Shown piece by piece: positions 10,661 to 22,300 of a stretch of 64,000 bases of DNA. The position numbers and the translations under genes were made by a program. The notes beneath the pieces were generated by a model. That model saw only the letters and a list, made by a program, of their open reading frames with translations, was not told the origin of the DNA and did no database searches. The first letter of the stretch is position 1; every line of letters starts with the position of its first letter. The DNA comes from Dama dama (Eukaryota; Chordata; Mammalia; Artiodactyla; Cervidae), in NCBI RefSeq assembly GCF_033118175.1, contig NC_083688.1:7213001-7277000 (forward strand), given 5' to 3'.

Positions 10661-11614
10661 TCAGGACTCCCACTGCACGGTCAGGGCCAGGCCTCGGAAC
10701 AGCGAGTCCAGCTCCGTGGACGACTCCAGGTCTGGGGCCTGAAGGCCTGGGCTCTCGGCCTCCATCTTGGACGCCGGATCCTCGTCACTGGGACACACGA
10801 GGGACTCCAGCAGGCCCCAGGGACTTGGACACTCGTCCACGGGGGAGCATGGGAGGGACGGAGTCTGCAAAGGGAGGGCCCCGGGGTGGCCCTCGATCTG
10901 GACAGAGGAAAGGAGGGGCAGCTGGCCCCGTAGGGAGCTTCGTGTTCCTGGCCCCCTTTGGCCGATGGAATCAGAGTCAGAGTCTGGGTCTGTGTGAACC
11001 CCTAGATGCTGGTGGAAGGATTTTGCTTCTTGGGGGTCCTCCATGGCCAAGGGGGTCACCTCCTGTAGCGAAAGGCCACCTGGGCTGCAGCTGCCAGCTG
11101 GCGCCTCTTTCTGGAGCTGCCCCTTAGTTCCGAGGTGTTTGGGACCAGAGCGTGTCACAGGTGGGGAGTCTCTCCCAGACCCTTCCCCGCACAACCCGTA
11201 GGAAGGAGGCCAGCTGTCCGGAGTGGCCCGCGGGGTGTAGGAAGGAAGCCGGGCCTCTGAGACAGCCTGTGGGGTGTAGGAGGGGGGTTTACCTTCCAGG
11301 GTTACCTGAGGTGCGTAGGATGGGGGCCTGCCCTCGGGTGCAGCCTGGGGGGCATATGACGGCATGGGGAGTCCCTGGTGAGGTGGTCCTCTGGAGGGCC
11401 GGAGGACGGGGAGGTCTGGCTGCCCGAGGTAGGCAATCTCAGGCAGGCCATGCCGCGGTGGGGGTCCCGGGGTCTCCGTGGGGTCGGAGAACTTGACTTC
11501 GGAGTACTGGACAGGCTGGGCCAGACCGCCAGAGCTGCTGCGGTCGAAGATGGGGATCAGGGTGTGCTCCTGGATGAACCGCAGAGGCTGGAAGGGCAGG
11601 ATATGCTGGACATC
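10661..11614 (-). CDS. IL22RA1: IL22RA1 coding exon 7 (cytoplasmic tail)
   Basis: The exon begins after a CTGCCTAG acceptor with GATGTCCAGCATATCC (DVQHILPFQPLRFI, the membrane-proximal JAK-binding stretch) and encodes 317 residues to the TGA at 10663-10661, ending TVQWES. The frame is open throughout. It contains residues 265-581, with tyrosine motifs including VQYSEV, AYLGQP and the tandem SYAPQ repeat. A unique single-exon tail is typical for this family. Upstream, intron 6 is 913 bp and carries no identified repeat. Confidence 0.96.
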   Translation of the reverse strand, partial: DVQHILPFQPLRFIQEHTLIPIFDRSSSGGLAQPVQYSEVKFSDPTETPGPPPRHGLPEIAYLGQPDLPVLRPSRGPPHQGLPMPSYAPQAAPEGRPPSYAPQVTLEGKPPSYTPQAVSEARLPSYTPRATPDSWPPSYGLCGEGSGRDSPPVTRSGPKHLGTKGQLQKEAPAGSCSPGGLSLQEVTPLAMEDPQEAKSFHQHLGVHTDPDSDSDSIGQRGPGTRSSLRGQLPLLSSVQIEGHPGALPLQTPSLPCSPVDECPSPWGLLESLVCPSDEDPASKMEAESPGLQAPDLESSTELDSLFRGLALTVQWES

Positions 11615-14600
11615 CTAGGCAGGGAGAACAGCACGCCCATTAGAGTGCCTTCTCAGCCCCCCCACCCCCCGCCCCCCCACCGAGGATGCTGTGGGCACTG
11701 CAGTCCTCCCCCGGGGTGGGAGCAAGGGCAAGGGTAGGCTGTCTGAGGGCTTTTCCAAGATCTATAAGCCCTGCCTCCTTTCCCAGGGATTCCTCTAAGT
11801 GCTGGGGCCTCTGTGAAGGAACAGGGCTCTGGCCCCATTAGCTAAGGCCCACTTCCAGAGTCTGGCTTGGCCAGGGAGAGTGGTGAGTCAGGCTGTGATT
11901 TCCCCAGGAGGTGGGTATTCTGGAAGGAGTTGGCTCAGATTTGGGATGACCTTGGGTGATGCTCCCCAGGTGGTGCTTCAACTGCTCTTCAGCTCCCAAA
12001 GGGTCTCATGGAGGGAGAAAGGAGGGGAAGGGTGGGGGAAAGCGGAGGCCAGGAGAGTTTACAGGAAATGGCCCAGATGGGGTTTGACTTGGAGGGGCCG
12101 ATGGGCCAACTCCTCCAGCCCCAGACTATCCAGGCTCTGCAGCAGGCAGAGATGCCCCAGACTCGGGCTGCTGATATGACACATGTGGTTTGTTAAGGCT
12201 TAATTTAGAAAAATTAGTTGCCAAGACTTGAAACATGGGAGAGTTCACATTACCATCTGAAATTCTGACTTCTGAAAAAAATGCAAAGATGTGGCCATAC
12301 TGGGCCCGTGATCCCAGGTGGCAGAGCCTGCCTGGGCTGCCCATTCAGATAGGGCGTGTGCCCCCTTGAAAACCACATGGCTTTTCTGTTCCACACCTTC
12401 TCTTCCCAAGCTCCTAGCTCTTGTCGGTCCACCCCAGGGGCTGCCAGCCATGTCTCTAGGTTGGCGGGAGAAGCGAGAGAGAGCCGGGGGTCCCTGGGTC
12501 CATGCCCTCCCCAGGGCCCCTGCTCACCAGGGAGCTGGGAGGTGGAGGTGGCTTGGTGATGTATCTGTAGCTTAGGTAGCAGAGCCCTGCGACCAGGAAG
12601 CCCATGGAGAACAGGAAGGCGCTGGAGAAGGAGTAGGTCCACGTCCGATCTGGGTCAACAAGAGGCAAAGCAGGGAGGCTGAGGCTGTCAGTGTGGGTGC
12701 TGGCAACTCGGGCCTCGTCCCCCAACCCCACCTCTCGGGTCAGGCTTGGGAAGGCCTCTTCTACCCCCAAGACTTACGGGGCCGGGGCGAGGGCACAGAT
12801 GGAGGGCCACACACCATACGTCTAAATATTAAGAATTTATAAATTGCGTTTTTACATTGTTAAGTTAAATATGTTCTGTGCCCCCTTCTTAACAAATATA
12901 CTTTTCATAACAACCTGGAAGGCTTGAAGCTTGCTTCTTGGACACCTCGGGGTGCAGAGTAGAAAGACAGAAGTGCAGGGGGGAGTTCCTGCAAGCCCAG
13001 CCTGGCTCCAACCCACACTGTCAGGGGCATCATGCACAAGGATATGGGCTCATGGTCAAGTTCATCCATGGCCCCTACAATACCCATCCTTTGGCCACCC
13101 TTTGGAGTGAGGGCTTGCCCTCTGGAAGAAAGACCCAAGGAGGAGACCTGCTGAGACTGGACACAGGCTCCTGCCATTGATACAGGGGATTTGGGGCTCA
13201 CAGATTCCATGGGGATCTGCCCACTTGGACCTAAGGACCCTTCATCTTGTGGGGAGGGCCATGACCAGGGCAGGGCTGGAGCAGGACCTTACAAGAGCCC
13301 CTCTTGTCTGGGTCTAAGGGAAGTCCTGCCTTCCTGGCGGGTGCTTGGGAAAGAGGCAAAGGGAGGGGAGATGGACAATGAGAGGGGCCCGACTTGCCCA
13401 CGTCTCAGTCAAGGTCTGAGCTGTGTATTGGGAAGACCTCACTCAGGAGGGAGCCTGGGAAGCATCACCCTTTCTAAAGTAGAAGGAGAGGACAGGTAAG
13501 GGCTCTAGTGCTGAGCCTCCTCCCTATAGTCCTGTATCTTTGGAATGGGTGCCTGCAGCCAGTTCTTGGCATGACACACTTCCTGTCACCAACCCAGGTG
13601 GGACTGGAAAGTAGCTTGGTATCTCTTCTTAGAGGTAGCTGGGGTTTTTGTTAAAACTGGTGATTTGGGACTTCCCTGGTGGTCTAGTGGTTGAGAAGCC
13701 ATCTCAAACATGGGGAATGCTGGTTTGATCCCTGGTTGGAAAACTCAGCTCCCACATGCTGCTGGGCAACTAGACCACTGTGCCGCAATTAAAGAAAGCC
13801 TGTGCACTGCAACAAGGACACAATACAGCCAAAACAAACCAACAGAAAGCTGATGATTTGGATTACCCAGTGGTCTTGACTTTCCAAGTCACCCTCCTTT
13901 GGTTCCTGGCCCCTGTGTGGCTTCAGCTTGGGTGATCATCAGTTGCCAGTGACCTTGGCAATGACTGTGAACCCTGGGGATTGCTGGAGCCTTTACTTCC
14001 AGGCTTCTCCTCTCTCCTTCCCAAGTCCTTGTGGCTTGGGCCTCTCTGGGTAGCTTCCCACTTGAGTGATACCCTGTCTCCTGTCCCGTGATACTCCCAT
14101 CACTCTACTGGGGAGAGGACAGGAACCACATGTTTCTACATGACATGCCTAACGTGACTGGAAAACTGCTGCTTCCTGTCCCAGGACAGGGACTTGGAAC
14201 ATTTCTGCCATCTCACTCACGGGGAAGTAGGAAGACATGACAGAAACAGCACTGGAAAGTGGGGTATTAGAGGTCTGGTCCAGTCACTGATGTGTTCTTC
14301 TGCATGACCCTCTCTGGTCTAAGATTTATTATTAATAATAACAGTAGCCAGCGATGACTGAACTCTTAATACATGTCAAGCACTGTGTAGAGGGCTCTAC
14401 CAATGTTATCCTACCAAACAGATGGCTATGTATGCTCCCTCCTTACAAATAATGAAGCTGAGTCTCAGAGAGGTTAAGTGACTTGTGTGACTAGGTCAAC
14501 CAGCTACTCAGCGGCGGAGCCAGGGTTGACATGTGTAACTCTAAAGCTCATCCTCAGAGCCAAGACACAACGATACCTTTGTTTTCTTGTCTGTTAAATT

Positions 14601-16358
14601 AGGATATGGGGTAAGCCAAGCCCTAGACCCCTTTCCAGCATCAGGATGCTGGCATGATGGCCCAAGACATTCAGAGATGTAGATAAAGGAGGGGTCCTGG
14701 GCTCTGGGGTAAGACAGACTCCTGGATACAGGGTCAAGGGCAGGACGGTTCATCCTGAAATAGAAGTAAGAGGAATAAGTGTGCAGTAGAGGGGACTGGC
14801 TCTAAACGAAATTGCAGAGTGGTGATTAGAGCCCGGTCTTCAAAATCAGATGAACCTAATTAGGTTCACCGATCAGCTGTGTGATCATGGGCAAGTTGCT
14901 TAAGCTCTCAGAGCCAGAGTTCCTCCTCTGTAAGATGGGGATGAGGTTACCCAACTTGCCGGATTGTAGTAAGGATTCAATGGGATAATATATGTAAAAC
15001 ATTTTCCACAGTGTTTGGCACTAGAGTACGTACTTAATAAATGGTAGGACTTCTTATTAATATTCTTCATTATAAAGGATAAGGCACCTTCTATATGTCA
15101 CCAAGAAATGGTCACTAAAAAGTATGATTCATATAAAAGCAGCTACAGTCTTAGAAAAAAATGATATCATGAGTTAGATCATGTAGGATATGGGTAGATC
15201 AGAAGGATATGGGTGGAGTGGTCTGCAAGTTGTCAATAAGCAAGGGGACGGGGCGAGCTGGGAATGGAGGAGATTTATCCAGTAAGGTCCGAGGAGAGGG
15301 TCACAAATCATATATACACTCCTAGCTCACTGCCTGTGACGTTGGTTTCTTTTTTCTAGTTCTTCCACTGCCAAGGTCTATTCCGGTCTTCGTTTGGCCC
15401 TTTCCCCAGGAAGGGCATGCCCCGTTCAAGTGGCCGGTGCTGGCTGGTCCACCACGCATATTTTCCCATGAACACTAAAGTACTGGGACTTGGGTAGAGA
15501 AGTCAGTCTCTTACGGGCTCTTGGAGAAACCGTTGAGCTGAATTTCTGAATAAAGCTGAGGACCAGAACCTAACTGATGATGATTCTACCAAGCTGCAGT
15601 TATACCCTTGGGTCCAGCCTCTAAATTGCCTGACCTCTGTTCATCAGAACAGAAATCACCTACTGACATCATTAATCTAAAATGAAGACTAGGGTGGAAA
15701 CTGTTTTCCAAATCCATCCAATCCAATGCTATCACTTTCATCCTCTAAAATTACAGCATTACATTTCTATCTCTATGAAAATAAACACAAGTAAAAATAT
15801 CATGATGCTTACAATAAGAGTTGAGTTTCAATGTGCTAGAGGAAAGGAACATGGGACACCACCTCCTTGAGCCAGTGACTCAAAATGATTTCTATAGAAG
15901 CATAGTGATGACAGTGTCTTCCCTGGAATTAGGCCTTGTTCTGTCTGTCACCATCGATGCAATTTTGGGCAAGTTACTTAACCACTCTGTACCTCAGTTT
16001 TCTCAGTGGAACCAAGGTGCTTCATAGATAGCTCATGAGAATTGTGTTTTGTCGTGTCTGGTCCCTGGCTGGTACTGCAGAAATGCTATTATAATCACTT
16101 ATTTTTATTTGACCTGGGAAGGTATTGAGGGATCTTTTTATCTTTTCTGCTCTCCCATCAGCAGATTATTTCCCAGGATGTCTCACTTGAGTTAATATCA
16201 AGTTGAATTTGCTTTGCCAGGATACACATGCAGTTTGCCAGAGAGAGGAAATTCAGACATAGGCTGGAGGGTGGAGATTAAACATTTGCTATGATAACCC
16301 ACCAGCTAACTCATTTATGGATAAACAAAGATTGACTTTAATAATACACTGGTAATCC

Positions 16359-16394
<36 letters not shown>

Positions 16395-19300
16395 TTGTGT
16401 TTAGAGCACTTTCAAGCCTCACCTGGGTAATTAGGAGGAAAGCACAGAGTCAAGGTTTGAATTCAGCAGTCCTACCTCCCTCTGGCTTCAGCTGAACTTA
16501 CCTGGCAGCGTTTTCACTTGGCATACATAAGGGGCGCTCTCCCTGAATAAGTTTGGAATACAAATCATGATGGTCCCAAGGAACTCCGTGTCAGGGGTCA
16601 GGCCGACAAACTCAAATTCTCTCTTATTCCCTTCAAGGTCCTGAATTTGACAGAGAACACAGAGCAACACCTCTTATACACCAACCTCCATAAGGAGCCT
16701 GCTTACAACTCTGCCAGGGTCACTGCACTTAGAAAATGGTGAGACCAGCTGCCCAAACCATACACTGGCAGGTCAGTCTGCAGTGCTCCATTCCCAGTCC
16801 CCTAACTTCTAGTTTCTCCCTAAAGTTGCAAGCTCTCCTTAAAGTTGCAAGCTCAGTGTACTTTCACTTGGAACAGTGCCTGGGATTTAGTATGCACTCT
16901 ATAAATACTAGTTGCTGTTATATACCACCATCAGGGTGGCACCACCACAATCACTGTCACCAACACCATCACCATCATGACCACCGTGACCATCACCATC
17001 ATCACCACAATCACTGTCACCATCACCATCATGACCACCATGACCACCACCATCATCACCACAATCACTGTCACCAACACCATCACCATCATGACCACCA
17101 TGACCACCACCATCACCACCACAATCACTGTCACCAATACCATCACCGTCATGACCACCATGACCACCACCATCATCACCACAATCACTGTCACCAACAC
17201 CATCACCATCATGACCACCATGACCACCACCATCACTGTCACCAATACCATCACCATCATGACCACCATGACCACCACCATCACTGTCACCAACATCACC
17301 ATCATGACCACCATGACCACCACCATCATCACCACAATCACTGTCACCAACATCACCATCATGACCACCATGACCACCACCATGACCACCACAATCACTG
17401 TCACCAACACCATCACCATCATGACCACCATCACCACCACCATCACCACCACAATCACTGTCACCAACACCGTCACCATCATGACCACCATCACCACCAC
17501 CACCATCACCACAATCACTGTCACCAACACCATCACCGTCATGGCCACCACCACTGCCACCATCACCACCACCATCACTGTCACCAACATCACCATCATG
17601 ACCACCATGACCACCACCATCATCACCACAATCACTGTCACCACCACCATCACCATTATGGCCACCACCACCACAATCACTGTCACCAACACCATCATCA
17701 TCGTGACCACCACCACCACCACAATCACTGTCACCAACACCATCACCATCATGACCACCATCACCACCACAATCACTGTCACCAATACCATCACCATCAT
17801 GACCATCATGACCACCACCATAATCACCACAATCACTGTCACCACCACCATCACCATCATGGCCACCACCACCACAATCACTGTCACCAACACCATCACC
17901 ATCGTGACCACCATCACCACCACAATCACTATCACCAATACCATCACCATCATGACCATCATGACCACCACCATCAACACCACAATCAGTGTCACCAACA
18001 ACAACACCATCATGACCACCACCACCACCATCACCACCACAATCACCACCACCTCTCCATTCTTCCTTCTTCTATTCTCCTTTTCCTCCTTTTTAAAATA
18101 AAATAACAAAAACCCTTTGAATATCCATCAATCTCTTACCTCCTCTTTGCTTCTGTCTTGACTGGACCTCAATGTATTTGCCCTGGACTCTTGCAGTGGC
18201 CTCCTTACTAGTCCCCAGTCTCTGGTTTCGTCCCTGTCCACCTTTAGATTTAACCTTGTGTCACAGCGATCTCTCTAAACAATTAATATAATTGCAAAGC
18301 TCCTTTATTCAAAATCCTTTGATGGTCTAGGTCATATTACAGAGTGAAAAACCCTGGTCCCTGCCCACCTTGTTCACTTATCTCTCCTTACAGCTCACCT
18401 AATTAGTACTTTAGCCTCTGGTGATGTTGAATGCCTGCCACTCCTGCAGACACTTTGCTTCGGAAGCAAGCCCTTGTATTTTGTGCCTGCCCATCCTTCT
18501 GCTGGAGCTGCTTTTCAGTTCTTACCCACTTGTATGTCTCAAAACTCTCTGACCTTGAACTCCTTCCTTGGCTGCCTCATTCCATCATTCTGGCTCTCTT
18601 CCTCCCTCTCTAATTGTTCTTTTACTGGTTTCAGCCCCTCAGTGTTGTTTTTCTGAAAGTTTCACTCTTCATCTATTTTTTTCCCTCTTCTTCCATGTAT
18701 TTTCTTGTTGATTTTTTTCTCAATCTGTGGCTCCTGTGATCACCAATGTGTGGATAACACCCAAAGTGATCTCAGTAAGATCTATGGAATTCCTGGGGCA
18801 CATGGGCAGCTCCTTCCTGAACATCAGTCTGCGGGCTTCTCTAACCTCACATGTCTAAACATCCCGATCTCCTCTCTCTCGGTTCTGTCCCATCCCCAAC
18901 CCCAAACTGACAACTGTATTTGATTCCCTAGTTCAGTTCAGTTCACTTGCTCAAATCATGACCGACTCTTTGAGACTCCACGGACTGCAGCACGCCAGGC
19001 CTCCCTGTCTGTCACCAACTCCTGGAGCTTACTCAAACTCACATCCATTGAGTTGGTGATGCCATCCAACCATCTCATCCTCTGTTGTCCCTTTCTCCTG
19101 TCTTCAATCTGTTAATAATGTCTTATTCTAATATCCAAAGCACAAACCTTAAAGCCTTTTTTTTTTGACAAATGCTCTCTCATATCCTTTGTATATAATT
19201 GCCCTGAAATAATACATAAACTTTTCTTTAAAGGTCTAGGACCTATGTTCTTGGCAGTTTAAAGGCTAAGAATTTTCTTCTTTGGTTCTTTGCCTTTCAG

Positions 19301-22300
19301 TTATGCCTTCCCTTTTCCAGACACATGGAGGCCAAGGTTTAGGGTTATTTATTGCTTTTCTTTTGAAGGGGGTGAAGAAGTGCATGTGTGGATTTAACAA
19401 CTTATTATTTTTTGGAACTCTTATGATTGAAATGATCATGTAATACAATTCCAGTAGCGTTTTCAAGGTCCCAAGAGTCCTTCTTTCCCCAGTATTTTAC
19501 TGCCTCCATCCTGGTTCAGGCCCTTTCCATTTCCAGCACGTACCATTGCAATAGCCCCCTGACTTCCCACCCTGATCATGCTTTCATTTCTATGTTTGAT
19601 CTCTCTTCTTTCTCAGTAATTTACAGCTTCTATTGGACCAATCTCCCCTAAAATAACAACTATAAATTCTGGTTAAAATAAAAATTACATTTAGGTATTG
19701 GAAAGTACATAAAGTAGGCAGATACTGGAGAAAGAAGGAAGGGAATGGCACTGAATAAATTTTTCTCCCTCTTTAGTATCTTTTGGCCTGAGGACAGGCC
19801 CCCATTTATACCACATGGGGTGGGTAACAGATAGACAAAAACCTTGTAATCTTACTGGTTTGAACAAACAGAAGACAGAATTCAGGGCAATCATTAAAGT
19901 TAGAAAGTGAGGAGAGAAACCACAGATAGGAGAAGTTCCTAGAGAGGGAAGCCTAAACTCTATGTATAAACTTTGTCCAAATTCTTGGCTGATACCTAAG
20001 GTATGCACTAATGGAGAAGACGCCAAGCAGTCCAGGTAAGATTTCAACTGAACATTAAATAACTGAGATTTTGGAGCTTGAGGTTCAGCCAAATTAAGTG
20101 CCTAGAAAGACAAACAAAAATCAATATTCTTTGGAGGAACATAAGAACCCAGTCCTTTCAACATATCATTCACAATGTCTGGAATGCTTTCCAAAATTTT
20201 TAGGCATATAGAAAAGAAAAAAATGTAATCCATACTCAGGAGAAAAGACAGTTAATTATGACTTACCCCAAGGTAACCAAAATTTTTGAATTAGCAGACA
20301 ATGATTTTAAAGTCAGTTAAGTTGCTCAGTCGTGTCCGCTCTTTGCAACCCCCATGGACTGCAGCACGCCAGGCCTCCCTGTCCATCACCAACTCCAGGA
20401 GCTGGCTCAAATTCATGTCCATCGAGTCGGTGGTGCCTCCAACCATCTCAAACCCTGTCGTCCCCTTCTCCTGCCTTCAATCTTTCCCAGAATCAGGGTC
20501 TTTCCTAATGAATTAGTTCTTCACATCAGGTGGCCAAAGTATTGGAGTTTCAGTTTTCAGCATCAGTCCTTCTAATGAATATTCAGGACTGATTTCCTTT
20601 AGGATTGACTGGTTTGGTCTTGCAGTCCAAGGGACTCTCAAGAGCCTTCTCCAATACCACAGTTCAAAAACATCAATTTGTTGCCTCTCAGTCTTCTTTA
20701 TAGTCCAACTCTCACATCCATACATGACTACTGGAAAAACCATAGCTTTAACTAGATGGACCTTTGTCAGCAAAGTAATGTCTTTGCTTTTTAATATGCT
20801 GTCTAGGTTGGTCATAGCTTTTCTTTCAAGGAGAAGGGTCTTTTAATTTCATGGCTGCAGTCACCATCTGCAGTGATTTTGGAGCCCAAGAAAATAAAGT
20901 CTGTCACTGTTTCCATTGTTTCCCCATCTATTTGCCTTGAAGTGATGGGCCTGGATGCCATGATCTTATTTTTTTGAATGTTGAGTTTTAAGTCAGCCTT
21001 TTCACTCTTCGCTTTCACTTTCATCAAGAGGCTCTTTAGTTCTTCTCCACTTTCTGCCATAAAGATGTTGTCATCTGCATATTTGAGGTTATTGATATTT
21101 CTCCCGACAATCTTGATTCCAGCTTGCGTTTCATCCAGCCCAGTGTTTCTCATGATGTACTCTGTAACAAGTTAAATAAGCCGGGTGACAATATACATCT
21201 GTGATGTACTCCTTTCCCAATTTGGAACCAGTCTGTTGTTCCATGTCTGGTTCTAACTATTGCTCTTTGACCTGCATGCAGATTTCTCAGGAGGCAGGTA
21301 AGGTGGTCTGGTATTTCCATCTCCTTAAAAAATTTCCAGTTTGTTTTGATTCACACAGTCAAAGGCTTTGGTGTAGTCAATAAAGCAGAAGTAGAATGTT
21401 TTTCTGGAATTCTCTTGCTTTTTCTATGATCCAGAATTGGCAATTTGACAATTTGCTTGGCAATTTGATCGCTAGTTCCTCTACTTTTTCTAAATCCAGT
21501 CTGAACATCTGGAAGTTATTGGTTCATGTACTGTTGAAGCCTAGCTTGGAGAATTTTGAGCGTTATTTTGCTAGCATGTGAAATGAGTGCAATTGTGTGG
21601 TAGTTTGAGCATTATTTGGCATTGCCTTTCTTTGGAATTGGAATGAAAACTGCCCTCTTCCAGTCCTGTGGCCACTGCTGAGTTTTCCAAATTTGCTGGC
21701 ATATTGAGTGCAGCACACTAATAGTATCCTCTTTCAGGATTTGAAATAGTTCAGCTGGAATTCCATCACCTCCACTAGCTTTGTTCGTAGAGATGCTTCC
21801 TAAGGCCCACTTGACTTCGCATTCCAGGATGTCTGGCTCTAGGTGAGTGATCACACCATGCTGTTTATCTGGGTGATTAAGATCTTTTTTGTGTAGTTCT
21901 TCTGTGTATTCTTGCCACCTCTTCTTAGTATCATCTGCTTCTGCTTAGGTCCATACATTTTCTGTCCTTTATTGTGCCCTTCTTTGGATGAAATGTTCCC
22001 TTGGTATCTGTTATTTTTTTTTAAGAGATCTCTAGTTTTCCCCATTTTATTGTTTTCCTCTCTTTCTTTGCACTGATTACTTAGGAAGGTTTTCTTATTT
22101 CTCTTACTATTCTTTGGAACTCTGCACTTAAATAGATATATCTTTCCTTTGGGAGAAGGCAATGGCACCCCACTTCAATACTCTTGCCTGGAAAATCCCG
22201 TGGATGGAGGAGCCTGGTAGGCTGCCGTCTATGGGGTCACAAAGAGTCAGACATGACTGAAACGATTTAGCAGCAGCAGCAGCAGCAGCATCTTTCCTTT

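Larger units (their letters stand above)
12650..16501 (-). other. IL22RA1: IL22RA1 intron 5
   Basis: 3.85-kb intron holding a CHR-type SINE (13669-13848), MIR copies (14338-14528, 14818-15062, 15945-16100) and a TG/CA microsatellite close to exon 5. The remaining stretches look unique, with no exon. Confidence 0.85.

Noticed and set aside
16736..18106. 456-codon polyhistidine-rich frame that could look like a metal-binding protein
   Set aside because: Triplet-based minisatellite inside IL22RA1 intron 4. Comparable open frames exist on the other strand and in another plus frame, so openness reflects composition.
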